64,000 bases of DNA from CAZMGY01 sp964565945 [NCBI: uncultured bacterium] (GCA_964565945.1 CAZMGY010000026.1:1-64000); one strand, 5' to 3'. Positions 33,401 through 42,962 are shown, counted from the first letter of the stretch. Numbers and translations are program-made. Notes: generated by a model from the letters alone, not told the origin.

Positions 33401-34065
33401 TGCAGTTTTTGAAAAACAAAATTAGCAGAATTGGCTCTGTCAATACTGAGGCGATTGCTGAATTTGATATACTTAAAGAACGTCATGGATTTTTATCACA
33501 ACAAATAACCGACTTATTGGAAGCTAAAGAAGCTTTGCTTAAGGTGATTGCCCAAGTGAACAAGGAATCTCGTAAGCGTTTTAGGGAAGCTTTTGACCAG
33601 ATTAATCAGCACTTCAAAGAATTGTTCAAAATTTTGTTTGGTGGAGGCCATGCGGAGTTGCATTTGCTAAATGAAAATGATGTGTTGGAATCAGGGATTG
33701 AGGTGGTTGTTTCGCCACCAGGTAAAAAAATGCAATCAATTACGCTTATGTCTGGAGGGGAGCGAGCAATGACCGGAATCGCCTTGTTGTTTGCCATGTT
33801 TCGGGTGAATCCAAGTCCTTTTTGTGTTCTGGATGAAATTGATGCACCCTTAGATGAAAGCAATGTGGATCGCTTTATTGACATTATGAATTCCTTTAAA
33901 GAGAAAACACAGTTTATTGTGATTACTCACAATAAAAAAACTATGGCTAAGGCCGATGTTATTTACGGGGTTACCATGCAGAAACCTGGGGTTTCAAAGT
34001 CGATTGCAATCAAGATGGTAGATTTTGCTAAACATGAACATGAACATGAATTGGTGACTGCCTAG
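30448..34065 (+). CDS. smc: Chromosome segregation ATPase SMC
   Basis: Condensin subunit that organises and segregates the chromosome with ScpA/ScpB. 1205 residues. Head domain N-part: MFLKRLEIFGFKSF and Walker A GPNGCGKSN; long coiled coil to about 500; hinge about 510-690 (SDFASMLSVKDDRYEVAIEA, then GTGTIIGGAS); second coiled coil; C-part with the signature LMSGGERAMTGIALLFA and Walker B FCVLDEIDAPLDESN. ATG at 30448 is five bases after GGAGG; the GTG at 30421 is less likely. A 12-base tandem duplication (HKTS twice) lies in the hinge. Only three bases separate it from the SNF2 helicase. Confidence 0.97.
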   Translation: MFLKRLEIFGFKSFPEKTVFTFNNDGVTVIVGPNGCGKSNVSDAIKWVIGEQKAKALRGTHMLDVIFNGSESIKALGMAEVSLVLDNSAGIFPMEFSEIKITRKLYRSGESDYLLNKKPRRLKDITELLMDTGLGSDSYSVIEQGRMDRVLTSKPEERRFVFEEAAGITKYKAQRKEALRKLERTSDNLVRVNDILTEVTRQMNLIERQARKAQCYKEFFDELKRLDVKVQRERAKELGQGLFQNTNALARFGEQDRHLHQSIVKIEKNVVDLRHSLEQLEQEIEDKQAELNKATSAFNVLENQIAFNQNKIRELEQSKEEKIKEIKENDLQMTFLQSQKDEEEQSLEQCRLDIKALVALMENDQKHVQQAEIKLHEHTHELDEHKKDILELVTEQSRNKDYMAHREYVLKTQVAKKDDLLEQKEGKEQRKKKLACSSEEVQKRLDTSHVYLKDLEGQRDRLQQQETDLEHSIEQKTELISEKRAVISAQKSQLIILEDMHRNYEGYSQGTKEILKKRDVGEGVYKNIQSDFASMLSVKDDRYEVAIEAVLGQYAQSIVVTSTNDLPPMMNHLKDQRIGRAAFVALDIAKGLGFHATVIEQCSGFVARAIQTVSYDQKYDQLLQAMLGNIFVFQTFQDMVQAFHKTSHKTSLPQCKFVSLNGEVLEGTGTIIGGASASINVHVIGREQKIQGLCKQLKVLECELLIHEAALQSSKGQLQDLKQQLHNKRQQIEEKNKRVHQDEQELSRYQLENQHLSDQVGQMHGELGKLSVEEETLLKDIEQFKQVNRDLDEQVRQLQQEQQYFEECVQLNQAAKEKTEVTMTEHKVSLATLEEKVVALQRHSKQLADRSEDEFRRKQNNTKALDNFEAKREQLAQDILSHQDQVVQARFDLDQWQGAIRAFQEKRRHIYQDLQDQEKHMQEYRNQLMDLQKFIKEQEVQKYEIKLKLDAIKERVFENYQLEWSQVLHFDVGEFETELDKDERLQFLKNKISRIGSVNTEAIAEFDILKERHGFLSQQITDLLEAKEALLKVIAQVNKESRKRFREAFDQINQHFKELFKILFGGGHAELHLLNENDVLESGIEVVVSPPGKKMQSITLMSGGERAMTGIALLFAMFRVNPSPFCVLDEIDAPLDESNVDRFIDIMNSFKEKTQFIVITHNKKTMAKADVIYGVTMQKPGVSKSIAIKMVDFAKHEHEHELVTA
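32377..32400 (+). repeat. 12-bp tandem duplication in smc
   Basis: CATAAGACCTCT occurs twice in direct succession, encoding HKTSHKTS inside the SMC hinge region. In frame, exact copies. Confidence 0.85.
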
Positions 34066-34068
34066 CTT

Positions 34069-37000
34069 ATGAAAATTATACATGCCTTATGGATACCTGA
34101 CGACACTTCTGGAAAGCTACATTTTTGGGCTGAAAACACCGACCTTATTTCTTATGATCAACCCGCATCTGGATCGTTGCATCCCTATTGTTTGCCTCAG
34201 CTTGAGATTTTGGATGTTTTTCAGCGTTTGACTGGAGCGAAAGAGCATTGGGGATTCAAAACAGTGTCTTTGAATTTGCCGACCAATCAATGGGGGCCCT
34301 TGCCTTCGGAGGAGTGCTTCGAAAATGAGAATGCAACTAAGGATGATCGTCTTTATATTAAAGAGTGGACCGTACGGACGGTGGCTATGGGGTCAAACCT
34401 TTTGTGGCGTTATTTGTTCAAAATCACCGAAATGGCTCAAGTTAACATCAAATGGTCCGACTCGGTGGTTTATTGGAAGCATGTGCTTGAGTTTGCCCTC
34501 GAGCTTTTGTCGAGAGAATGTTTTTTGCCAGGAGCAGAACAAAAATCTTACAAAAGCAACGAAGTGCTTGCAACCTGGTCTCCGTATTTGAGCTATGAAG
34601 ATCATCGTCGTATGTTATTTTTGGTTGAAGCGATGCCGATAGCGTTGCTGGCTAGTTGTGATTTATTATCTCTGAATCATACGCCACAAAGTTTGCTGTG
34701 GCATGCTCTTAAGGAAGTGTTGGACGCATTTATTCGCAATCAGTTGAATGACGACAGCCCTTACATTTATCGGATTAATGCTTCTAAAAAAGTGTCACAC
34801 TTGCATGAACAATGGTTGAAAGCTTTATTTGCCCAGAAAAAAGAAGTTCGTGGTGAGTGCAAAAAAATTGATACATTTGTGAGCGAAATAAACACTTGGA
34901 CCGATTTGCTTCAAATCGACTACTCGGCGTTTTTTCGCGTTTGTTTTCGCTTGGTTCCACCAGAGTCAGACGATCCCAATGAAGTTTGGGTTTTGACTTA
35001 TTACTTGCAATCAAATCATGACTTGAGTGTGATGATTTCATCGAAAAAACTGCATCAGTGTGGCAAGGATATTGAAGAGGATTACGGCATTGATCAACAT
35101 AGTATTTTTGAACTGGTTGAAAAAAACTTAAATAAAGCCTCGCGATATTATGAGCCTTTACAAAATTTGTTGGAAGGCTCATCGGATCCTTTGATTGAAT
35201 TAAGTAGTGCTGAAGCATTTAAGTTTTTAAGAGAGACGGTACCTTTATTAGAAGCTAGTGGCTTTGGCCTCATGTTGCCTTCTTGGTGGAAAAAGCCACT
35301 CAAAAAACTTGGAGTTTCCTTGCGAGTCTCTCAGGTTGGTTTGGAAGGCAAAGTTCAAAAGTACATGGGGATAGATACAATCGTTGAATACGATTGGAAG
35401 ATAGCTGTTGGTGATGAAATTTTGACCGAAGAAGAATTTAAGCGTTTGGTTGAGATGAAGCAATCTCTCGTTCAGGTTAGAGGGGAGTGGATTGTTTTAA
35501 AAGTTGAAGAGATTGAAAAAGCGATCGCTTTTTTCAAAAAACGTGCCAATTCTTTGCATATGACTTTAAGGGAAATGATGTGTTTGAGCATGGATGAGCA
35601 ATCGATGGATATTGGTTTGCCTGTGATTGGGATTGACTATGAAAAAGCTAATGATACCTTGTTTTCAGCTGTGATGGAGCCCGAGTCTATTCAGAAACTA
35701 GAAACCCCTGAGGGATTTTGTGGCGTTTTGAGACCTTACCAAAAAACGGGTTTGTCTTGGTTAATCTTTTTGCAAAAAATTGGGCTTGGTGGTTGTTTGG
35801 CCGATGATATGGGTTTGGGAAAAACAATTCAGTTGATTGCTCTGTTTCTTAAAGAGCAAGAGATGGGGTTCGATATTTGTGGTCCAACTTTGATTCTTTG
35901 TCCGATGTCGATCATGAGTAATTGGAAAAATGAACTTAAGAAATTTGCACCGCATTTGAAAGTGATGATTCATCATGGTGTCAATCGACTTGATAAGGAA
36001 GAATTTATTGATGCAGTGAATACTTGCCATGTGGTTATCACGACTTATGCGTTAGCCTCACCTGAGTTGGATAAGTTGAGCCGAGTGAAGTGGCATAGAA
36101 TCGTTTTGGACGAAGCTCAGAACATCAAAAATAATCATACCAAGCAGACCCAGGCGATCAAAAAATTGAATACTCCTCACAAAATAGCGGTGACAGGTAC
36201 TCCTTTAGAAAATCGTCTTTTGGAACTGTGGTCGATTATGGACTTTTTGAACCCCAACTATTTGGGGAGTTCTAAGGCCTTTCGCCAAAATTATGCGATT
36301 CCTATTGAACGATTCAATGACACAAACACTTCGCAGCGCTTGAAAAAGATGATTCGTCCGCTTGTGTTGCGTCGCGTCAAAACTGATAAAAATGTGATTA
36401 AAGACTTGCCAGAAAAAATTGAAACAAAGGAATTTTGTTATTTAACCAAGGAGCAGGTAGCCTTGTATGAATCAGTGGTGCAACGCATGTTGCACACCAT
36501 TGATAGTTATGCTGGTATTCAACGACGAGGAGTGATTTTATCCGTCTTGATTCAATTGAAGCAAATTTGCAATCATCCAGTGCAGTATCTTAAGGATAAA
36601 TCGTCGTTAACTGGACGCTCTGGTAAATTGACGCGTCTTTACGAACTGTTAGAAGAAGTGATTGCTGAAGGGGATAAAGCGCTTATTTTTACACAATTTA
36701 GTCAAATGGGGCATTTGCTTAAGCATGACTTGCAAGAGGTTCTTAAGCAAGAAGTTCTTTTTTTGCATGGTATAACCACTAAAACGCAACGCGATGAAAT
36801 GATTGAAGAGTTTCAGTCTGATGATTCTAAGGCTAAGGTGTTTGTTCTTTCGCTTAAAGCGGGTGGTCTTGGGCTTAATTTAACGTCGGCGAATCACGTG
36901 TTCCACTTTGACCGTTGGTGGAATCCTGCAATTGAAAATCAAGCCACTGATCGTGCTTTTCGGATTGGTCAAAAGAAAACTGTTCATGTGCATAAGTTTT

Positions 37001-37161
37001 TGTGCCAGGGAACCGTTGAGGAACGTATCGATGATATGATTGATCGTAAGCGTGAACTTACCGATCTTGTGGTCGAACAGGGCGAGAATTGGATCACCGA
37101 GTTATCGACGGATGATCTTAAGGAATTATTCCAACTCAAATTAGAGGACGTTGAAGTATGA
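34069..37161 (+). CDS. SNF2-family DNA helicase/translocase
   Basis: 1030 residues, RapA/Swi2-Snf2 type ATPase that moves along double-stranded DNA. The first 550 residues hold the SNF2-associated domain (DUF3670 type). The motor starts near 560: RPYQKTGLSWLIFL, motif I DDMGLGKTIQ, LILCPMSIMSNWKNEL, motif II DEAQ, VTGTPLENRLLELWSI. The second lobe has ALIFTQFSQMGHLL, LKAGGLGLNLTSANHV and QATDRAFRIGQKKTV. No SWIM zinc-finger gene accompanies it, unlike many bacterial SNF2 loci. Start is three bases after smc, so it is very likely in the same transcript; a role in chromosome upkeep is inferred. Confidence 0.94.
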   Translation: MKIIHALWIPDDTSGKLHFWAENTDLISYDQPASGSLHPYCLPQLEILDVFQRLTGAKEHWGFKTVSLNLPTNQWGPLPSEECFENENATKDDRLYIKEWTVRTVAMGSNLLWRYLFKITEMAQVNIKWSDSVVYWKHVLEFALELLSRECFLPGAEQKSYKSNEVLATWSPYLSYEDHRRMLFLVEAMPIALLASCDLLSLNHTPQSLLWHALKEVLDAFIRNQLNDDSPYIYRINASKKVSHLHEQWLKALFAQKKEVRGECKKIDTFVSEINTWTDLLQIDYSAFFRVCFRLVPPESDDPNEVWVLTYYLQSNHDLSVMISSKKLHQCGKDIEEDYGIDQHSIFELVEKNLNKASRYYEPLQNLLEGSSDPLIELSSAEAFKFLRETVPLLEASGFGLMLPSWWKKPLKKLGVSLRVSQVGLEGKVQKYMGIDTIVEYDWKIAVGDEILTEEEFKRLVEMKQSLVQVRGEWIVLKVEEIEKAIAFFKKRANSLHMTLREMMCLSMDEQSMDIGLPVIGIDYEKANDTLFSAVMEPESIQKLETPEGFCGVLRPYQKTGLSWLIFLQKIGLGGCLADDMGLGKTIQLIALFLKEQEMGFDICGPTLILCPMSIMSNWKNELKKFAPHLKVMIHHGVNRLDKEEFIDAVNTCHVVITTYALASPELDKLSRVKWHRIVLDEAQNIKNNHTKQTQAIKKLNTPHKIAVTGTPLENRLLELWSIMDFLNPNYLGSSKAFRQNYAIPIERFNDTNTSQRLKKMIRPLVLRRVKTDKNVIKDLPEKIETKEFCYLTKEQVALYESVVQRMLHTIDSYAGIQRRGVILSVLIQLKQICNHPVQYLKDKSSLTGRSGKLTRLYELLEEVIAEGDKALIFTQFSQMGHLLKHDLQEVLKQEVLFLHGITTKTQRDEMIEEFQSDDSKAKVFVLSLKAGGLGLNLTSANHVFHFDRWWNPAIENQATDRAFRIGQKKTVHVHKFLCQGTVEERIDDMIDRKRELTDLVVEQGENWITELSTDDLKELFQLKLEDVEV

Positions 37162-37376
37162 TTGACTTAGAAGAACACATTCATCAATTTTGGAAATTAC
37201 GCTCCTCTTTGCAAGCGATCCAAATTAAACCTCGTAAGCCAGAAGCCCCCTCAGCATTAATTCAGGTTCTTAAAGATGCGCCCTACCGCATTGGTAAACG
37301 CAATATTTCACAGCACCTTGAGGAAGCTTATTTTAAGGTGAGTGAAGCTGCGATTAAAAAATCATTATCCGATTAA
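37158..37376 (+). CDS. Small conserved-looking helical protein
   Basis: 72 residues, unrecognised. ATGA overlap with the helicase gene argues for real, coupled translation. Charged, mostly helical ([37 protein letters not shown]). It occupies the place where other SNF2 operons carry an accessory protein, so it may assist the helicase. Confidence 0.65.
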   Translation: MIDLEEHIHQFWKLRSSLQAIQIKPRKPEAPSALIQVLKDAPYRIGKRNISQHLEEAYFKVSEAAIKKSLSD

Positions 37377-37396
37377 ACGTATTAAAGGAAAGATCT

Positions 37397-37876
37397 ATGA
37401 GCATGTGTCATTGTGGTTCGGATGTAAGTTTCAACCAATGTTGTCGTCCTATTTTAAACGGTGAAAGTAAGGTTGCAACAGCAGAAGCTCTTATGCGTGC
37501 TCGTTACAGTGCTTTTGTTGAGCAAAACTTTGATTTTTTAAAAGAAACCTTAGACCCAACAACCCGTGAGGGCTACGATGAAGAGAATGTGCGTCAATGG
37601 GCAACATCTTCAGAGTGGCACGGTTTGACTATTGTTCGTACCGAAGCTGGGTTGGAGGACGATTGCGAAGGTCTTGTTGAGTTTGTGGCGCATTATGCGA
37701 TCAATGGTGAGCTTAAAGAGCATCGTGAAGCAGCTAAGTTTGTTAAGAGAGAAGGCTTGTGGTACTTTTGGGAGGGCGAATGGGTTAAGCAAGAGCCTGT
37801 CCGAGTGGTTAAAATTGGTCGCAATGATCCTTGTTCTTGTGGCAGTGGAAAAAAATACAAAAAGTGTTGCGCTTAG
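37397..37876 (+). CDS. YchJ-family protein with two SEC-C motifs
   Basis: 159 residues, UPF0225/YchJ family. A Cys-rich motif at the N-terminus ([14 protein letters not shown]) and a full SEC-C zinc motif at the C-terminus ([17 protein letters not shown]) flank an NTF2-like core ([20 protein letters not shown]). SEC-C binds zinc and, in SecA, contacts SecB and ribosomes; the YchJ role itself is unknown. AAAGGAAAG precedes the ATG. Encoded just ahead of uvrA. Confidence 0.92.
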   Translation: MSMCHCGSDVSFNQCCRPILNGESKVATAEALMRARYSAFVEQNFDFLKETLDPTTREGYDEENVRQWATSSEWHGLTIVRTEAGLEDDCEGLVEFVAHYAINGELKEHREAAKFVKREGLWYFWEGEWVKQEPVRVVKIGRNDPCSCGSGKKYKKCCA

Positions 37877-37902
37877 TTTGTTGATGAAAATGGAGAGGTG
37901 CT

Positions 37903-40452
37903 TTGAAAAATATAGAGGTTTTTGGAGCCAAAGAACATAATCTTAAAAATGTCGATGTGGTGTTTGAGCGTCATAAGTTGGTTGTGGTCACTGGGTTGAG
38001 CGGTTCAGGTAAATCTTCTTTAGTGATGGATACGGTCTATGCCGAGGGGCAAAGACGCTATGTCGAATCGTTGTCGGCTTATGCACGTCAGTTTTTGGGT
38101 TTGATGGAAAAACCCGACGTTGAGCGTATTGAAGGTTTGTCACCAGCCATTGCGATTTCTCAAAAGTCGACCAGTAAAAATCCGCGTTCAACGGTGGGAA
38201 CGATCACCGAAATTTATGATTATATGCGCTTGCTTTATGCCAGGGTTGGTCAGCCGTATTGTCCAACCTGTGCCTTGCCGATCAGTAAGCAATCCGTTAG
38301 TAATATCATTCAGAAGATTTATGCATGCTGTGAAGGGCAGAAAGCCCTTATCTTGGCTTCGATCATTCGTGGAGTGAAAGGCGAGCATAAAGAAGTCTTT
38401 AAAAAGTTGCGTAAGGACGGTTATTTGCGCGTTCGTGTCGATGGTGAGGTGTGTTTACTGAAAGACGAAATTGTTTGTGAACGCTACAAAATTCATCATA
38501 TTGAGGCAGTAGTGGATCGCCTTAAGGTGTCGTCCAAAGACCATGAACGCTTGGCGGATTCGGTTGAAACGGCGACTCGTTTAGGCAAAGGTTTAGTGAT
38601 TGTTCAGGATGAACATAAGGATCATTTGTATTCGGAGAATTTTGCTTGCTTGAACTGTGGATTTAGCTTTAAAGAAATTTCACCACGCTTGTTTTCATTC
38701 AATAGTCCTTACGGCGCTTGCCCCGATTGTGACGGTTTAGGAAGGCGATCCAGCTCCAAAAGTCAGTATTACTTGATGAGACGTTATCAAAAAACTCAAT
38801 CCGAGTCCGTCAAAGAAAAAATTGAGCAAGAGATGTCGGTCCTGATCTGTAAAACCTGTGATGGGCAGCGACTTAATCCTGGAGCTTTGAGTGTTAAACT
38901 GAAGGATCACGACATTGTTCGATTGAGTTCTTTGTCGATTGATAAAATTAATCAGTTTTTTCAAAAGCTCAAGTTAAAAAAACAAGATCAAAAAATTGCA
39001 GGTAAGATCCTTAAGGAAATTCAAGCGCGTCTGTCGTTTTTAATCAATGTTGGTTTGACGTATTTGAGTTTAAATCGTTCGTCGGCAACTTTGTCGGGGG
39101 GTGAATCTCAAAGGATTCGATTGGCGACTCAAATTGGCTCTGGTTTAGTGGACGTGTTGTATGTTTTGGATGAACCTAGCATCGGTTTGCATCAGTGTGA
39201 CAATGACCGTCTGCTCAAAACACTAGAGAATTTGAGAGATAGTGGCAATACTTTGATTGTGATTGAGCACGATGAAGACACCATGTCACGTGCCGATCAA
39301 ATTGTTGATGTGGGCCCGGGTGCTGGTGTGCATGGAGGTGAAGTTGTTTTTTCGGGAAGCTACGATCAGATTTTGAAAGATAAGCAGTCGGTGACAGGTC
39401 AGTATCTGAGCGGACGCAAGAAGATTGCTATTCCTGAGCAACGTCGACAAGGGCATGGAACGTTTTTAACGATTCAAGGGGCGGCACATAATAACCTTAA
39501 AAATATCGATGTTGAGATACCTCTGGGTTGTTTTGTTTGTGTGACTGGTGTGTCGGGATCGGGTAAAAGCACCTTAGTGAACGAAATTATTCATAAGGGT
39601 TTGGCTCAAAAGCTTTATAAATCTAAGGATAAGCCAGGGCTCTTTTCTGCGTTTAAAGGGATCGAGAACATTGATAAAGTGATTGTGATTGATCAATCTC
39701 CGATTGGCCGCACGCCACGTTCGAATCCTTCGACGTACATTGGACTGTTCTCTCATATTCGTGATTTGTTTGCTCAGATACCCGAATCGGCAGCGCGTGG
39801 CTATGGGCCAGGACGTTTCTCTTTTAATGTTAAGGGAGGACGTTGCGAAACATGTGAAGGAGCTGGTCAGATTAAAATCGAAATGCACTTTATGCCCGAT
39901 GTTTATGTGATGTGTGATGAGTGCAAAGGTAAACGTTTTAACAAAGAAACTCTCGAAGTGATGTTTAAAGGGAAATCGATTTCGGATGTGTTGGATATGA
40001 CTGCCGAAGAAGGGATGTCTTTTTTTCAAAATATACCGGTGATTCATAAGAAGCTGGAGACTCTGGATAGTGTGGGGTTAGGCTATATTGGGCTAGGGCA
40101 ATCTGCTACCACTTTTTCGGGTGGGGAGGCACAACGCATCAAGTTGTCACGTGAATTAAGCAAGCGTGGCACGGGCAAAACCCTTTACATTTTGGACGAG
40201 CCAACAACTGGTTTGCACTTTGCCGATATCGAACGTTTGTTGCATGTATTGGAAAGGATAGCTGACAAGGGCAACACTGTTTTGGTAATTGAACACAATT
40301 TGGATGTGATTAAGGTGGCCGATCATATCATCGATCTTGGTCCTGAGGGTGGTGATGGTGGAGGACAATTGGTCGCTCAGGGTACACCAGAGCAAGTAGC
40401 CCAAACTAAAGGTTCTTACACGGGTTCTTTTTTGAAAAAGCATTTGGCGTAA
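37903..40452 (+). CDS. uvrA: Excinuclease ABC subunit A lacking the insertion domain
   Basis: Damage-recognition ATPase of nucleotide excision repair. 849 residues; E. coli UvrA has 940. Both ATPase halves are whole: Walker [10 protein letters not shown] and GVSGSGKST, signatures [12 protein letters not shown] and [12 protein letters not shown], Walker [13 protein letters not shown] and [12 protein letters not shown]. Zinc Cys pairs: CLNC...CPDC and CETC...CDEC. After CPDCDGLG (about residue 280) the chain runs at once into [14 protein letters not shown], which in E. coli follows about 90 residues later, so the DNA-contacting insertion domain is missing while the UvrB-binding region stays. 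No frameshift is visible. TTG start, GGAGAGG upstream. Confidence 0.96.
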   Translation: MKNIEVFGAKEHNLKNVDVVFERHKLVVVTGLSGSGKSSLVMDTVYAEGQRRYVESLSAYARQFLGLMEKPDVERIEGLSPAIAISQKSTSKNPRSTVGTITEIYDYMRLLYARVGQPYCPTCALPISKQSVSNIIQKIYACCEGQKALILASIIRGVKGEHKEVFKKLRKDGYLRVRVDGEVCLLKDEIVCERYKIHHIEAVVDRLKVSSKDHERLADSVETATRLGKGLVIVQDEHKDHLYSENFACLNCGFSFKEISPRLFSFNSPYGACPDCDGLGRRSSSKSQYYLMRRYQKTQSESVKEKIEQEMSVLICKTCDGQRLNPGALSVKLKDHDIVRLSSLSIDKINQFFQKLKLKKQDQKIAGKILKEIQARLSFLINVGLTYLSLNRSSATLSGGESQRIRLATQIGSGLVDVLYVLDEPSIGLHQCDNDRLLKTLENLRDSGNTLIVIEHDEDTMSRADQIVDVGPGAGVHGGEVVFSGSYDQILKDKQSVTGQYLSGRKKIAIPEQRRQGHGTFLTIQGAAHNNLKNIDVEIPLGCFVCVTGVSGSGKSTLVNEIIHKGLAQKLYKSKDKPGLFSAFKGIENIDKVIVIDQSPIGRTPRSNPSTYIGLFSHIRDLFAQIPESAARGYGPGRFSFNVKGGRCETCEGAGQIKIEMHFMPDVYVMCDECKGKRFNKETLEVMFKGKSISDVLDMTAEEGMSFFQNIPVIHKKLETLDSVGLGYIGLGQSATTFSGGEAQRIKLSRELSKRGTGKTLYILDEPTTGLHFADIERLLHVLERIADKGNTVLVIEHNLDVIKVADHIIDLGPEGGDGGGQLVAQGTPEQVAQTKGSYTGSFLKKHLA

Positions 40453-40495
40453 GTTTATCTCGTCTGTAATTAAGCTATGCTTTAATATAATTAAT

Positions 40496-40532
40496 TTGAT
40501 ACAACTTTATGTAAGTCATGTTAAAATGACTT
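40496..40532 (+). promoter_or_regulatory. Promoter with inverted repeat at the start codon
   Basis: TTGATA (40496-40501) could serve as -35 and TAAAAT (40522-40527) as -10, though 20 bases apart. AAGTCAT (40513-40519) and ATGACTT (40526-40532) form a perfect inverted repeat over the -10 and end one base before the GTG. This could be an operator or an mRNA hairpin. No ribosome binding site is seen; a transcript from this -10 would start at or next to the GTG. Confidence 0.4.
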
Positions 40533-40533
40533 C

Positions 40534-42903
40534 GTGAGATCTTTTTTTTTAAGTATTTATGTATTTTCGGTGCTCATTAGTTCCGTTCTTTGGGGGCTAG
40601 CTGTGCCGAGCTTTGTCGGTGATATTAACTATATTCAACTAGGGAGCGACTATTTTCTCTCGTTTCGTTTGCCCGAAGAGACGAAGGAATACAGCCTTAC
40701 ACATCATAGTGTGAAATTTTCTATGCAAGGCAGCACCTTTAACGCCTATCAAGGGAAGAGTGTCTACCTTCTTCCAGAATTAAAGATTGATTGTTTGAAA
40801 GATCTAGCCATCGATAAGGATTATGCTAGGGCTTTGCTTCGTTTGATTATTGATTTGAATGAGGAGGAGATCTTACGTCGCACTAAGGTCATGTTGCTCA
40901 ATTCTCTAGTCAAGTTTATGGCATATATGTTGGACGATAGCGATGTGGAATCGATTATGAGGCCTTGGTTGCAAAACTTAACGTTTAGTTCGTTGGAGGA
41001 GGCCATTATTGTGTCGGATGTGGAATGGAAAGAGCGAGAGGGTTTTAATTTGATTCTTTTAGATCCATTCTATATGGGTGATAACGTTTATTATGGTCCC
41101 GTTGTGTTCGAAAACAAGAATGTTCATTTGATTAAGCATACAAGTAAAGCTGCGAAGGATTCTGTGCTTCGTAAGTCTGGGCAGACGTATTTGTTTACTA
41201 ATCATGCGTATTTGTTTACTAATCATGTTAATAATATTGAGATAAATGAATTGTTGAATGATTCTGAGCGGCAGGTTGTGGAAGATTTTTTAGCCATTAA
41301 TATCCGAGAAACGATCTACTTAAAAAAGATCGAGCATCAAAAGTTACCAGATTTTTCTTCAATACTGGGAACATATTGGCTTTCCCCGAAACATGTCGAA
41401 GAGTTTAGGCAATATGGGAATCAAGACAGGATTTGCGCCTTATATCATGAGTTGATTGCCGATGGTGTCGAAGAGGCCCGAGTTAAGGAATGGATGCTTC
41501 GTTTGATGGCTGCTTATTATCAAGATCCAGTGACCATGGAGCCTGTTATAGGAGAAGATAATGTTGTGCGCAAGATTGAGCCAAGTAAGGGGCATCGGAT
41601 GGATATTAACGAAATACTCTATCTTGAACTGGCGATGAATGTGCTGATAGATGCTAGAAAACATTTGATTAAAGAAGAAAAGGATGTTCGTCGGCAGAGG
41701 GCTTTTTGGGGCATGGTCAATGTCAATCTAGAAAAGATTGTCCAAGGGATACATTTGATTCCACTAAGGTTCCATTCGAAGTTGATTTTTCATCGGGCTC
41801 AGCACTTGTGGTCGCAATTGACTTTTTTGTTCAATTGTCCCGAAATAGACTATTGGCAAAAGGTCCCAAATAATCCAGCTTGGATGCCTCTAGAACAAGA
41901 GCAAGCTGCTTTTGATTTTTATGCCCAGCCCAGAAGGCGTAAGGATTTGAATATTTTGTATAAATGGATGTTTGATATATACGAACATCAGCATCCACCA
42001 AAGCATGTGATGGAGTTTTTGAATGCTCACCGCCAAACACATTTCTATCATCCTAAGTTCTGTAAGCTCGACGGGAACATGACCTCTTGGTTAGGCTTAA
42101 AGCTTAAGAAAAAAAATATTCGAGAGCAGAGAGACTTCTTAGGATTGATGGAGGGTGCCGATCGGCGTTATCGAAGCTATGGTATTCAAAGCGAATTGTG
42201 GTTTGAGCACTTAGCTAACAATATGGATAATTTTGAAGAGCTACTGCGTAATCACATGTTATTCTCCCCTTCGTCCCCAATGTTCGCTACAGTTTTAGCC
42301 GATTTGATTTATGTTACGTTTCTCTTGGAGAAACGGCCTAAGATTGCAAATGACAACATCGGACAAACGCTTCTTAAGATTTTGAAAGATCCTGAACAGT
42401 TTTCTCAATGGAACATAGAAACAATCCATGGACTTTTGGATGAAATTGTGCAAAAAACAAAGGGTGCTGGCTTTGACCAAGAGAATCCTCGTACGCTTGA
42501 TGATCTCATAGGAGAAATGGGTTGGGGCAAAGGGTCTATGGAAAAGCCGACTTGGCAAAGTTTGTTTTTGTATTTTGTTTTTCAAGATGAGAGACAAGAT
42601 AATCTTCTAAATGTGCGTGTGCGTCAGAGTTTTGCACTTAGTGATAGGGAAGAGCCGATCTATATTGAACTTTCGCATGACTCTTACGATGCTTTAAAAG
42701 CAATGATCGAGGAATGGGGTTATGGTGATTATGAGCTTATTCTTAGTGATACGAAGCACGGGTTTCCAACTTCTCTCGTGATAACCGAAAATAACTATTT
42801 ACGTGTTTTTCATTCGAGGTTTATCGACAAGGGACAACTTTATCTAAGGCCTAAAAGGGGATCCTCAACGCAGATCTATAAATTTATTTTTAAACAAGCT
42901 TAA
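40534..42903 (+). CDS. Secreted protein of unknown function
   Basis: 789 residues, no family recognised. The N-terminus is a signal peptide (MRSFFLSIYVFSVLISSVLWG), with the mature end probably LAVPSFVG, like the L-A-P-x-S ends of three other proteins in this window. The rest is rich in aromatic and charged helices. A stretch near 590-650 (LADLIYVTFLLEK... then LLDEIVQKTKGAGF) faintly recalls LLAHLIDFYAAS... in the 1.2-kb repeat protein, possibly a distant relation. A 21-base tandem duplication near residue 220 repeats YLFTNH. The GTG start is placed by the signal peptide; there is no Shine-Dalgarno signal. Confidence 0.8.
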   Translation: MRSFFLSIYVFSVLISSVLWGLAVPSFVGDINYIQLGSDYFLSFRLPEETKEYSLTHHSVKFSMQGSTFNAYQGKSVYLLPELKIDCLKDLAIDKDYARALLRLIIDLNEEEILRRTKVMLLNSLVKFMAYMLDDSDVESIMRPWLQNLTFSSLEEAIIVSDVEWKEREGFNLILLDPFYMGDNVYYGPVVFENKNVHLIKHTSKAAKDSVLRKSGQTYLFTNHAYLFTNHVNNIEINELLNDSERQVVEDFLAINIRETIYLKKIEHQKLPDFSSILGTYWLSPKHVEEFRQYGNQDRICALYHELIADGVEEARVKEWMLRLMAAYYQDPVTMEPVIGEDNVVRKIEPSKGHRMDINEILYLELAMNVLIDARKHLIKEEKDVRRQRAFWGMVNVNLEKIVQGIHLIPLRFHSKLIFHRAQHLWSQLTFLFNCPEIDYWQKVPNNPAWMPLEQEQAAFDFYAQPRRRKDLNILYKWMFDIYEHQHPPKHVMEFLNAHRQTHFYHPKFCKLDGNMTSWLGLKLKKKNIREQRDFLGLMEGADRRYRSYGIQSELWFEHLANNMDNFEELLRNHMLFSPSSPMFATVLADLIYVTFLLEKRPKIANDNIGQTLLKILKDPEQFSQWNIETIHGLLDEIVQKTKGAGFDQENPRTLDDLIGEMGWGKGSMEKPTWQSLFLYFVFQDERQDNLLNVRVRQSFALSDREEPIYIELSHDSYDALKAMIEEWGYGDYELILSDTKHGFPTSLVITENNYLRVFHSRFIDKGQLYLRPKRGSSTQIYKFIFKQA
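41186..41227 (+). repeat. 21-bp exact tandem duplication
   Basis: A 21-base unit ending in TTTACTAATCATG is repeated twice without a mismatch, giving YLFTNHA then YLFTNHV. In frame, recent. Confidence 0.9.
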
Positions 42904-42933
42904 AAGGATCACTGATGAGGATCAATTCCTGGC

Positions 42934-42962
42934 TTGATTTTATCCTAATGTTATAGTATGAT
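42934..42962 (+). promoter_or_regulatory. Sigma-70-type promoter for gltBD-carAB
   Basis: TTGATT (42934-42939), 17 bases, TATGAT (42957-42962), about 60 bases before the gltB ATG. Other -10-like sequences overlap (TATAGT at 42952). Confidence 0.5.
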
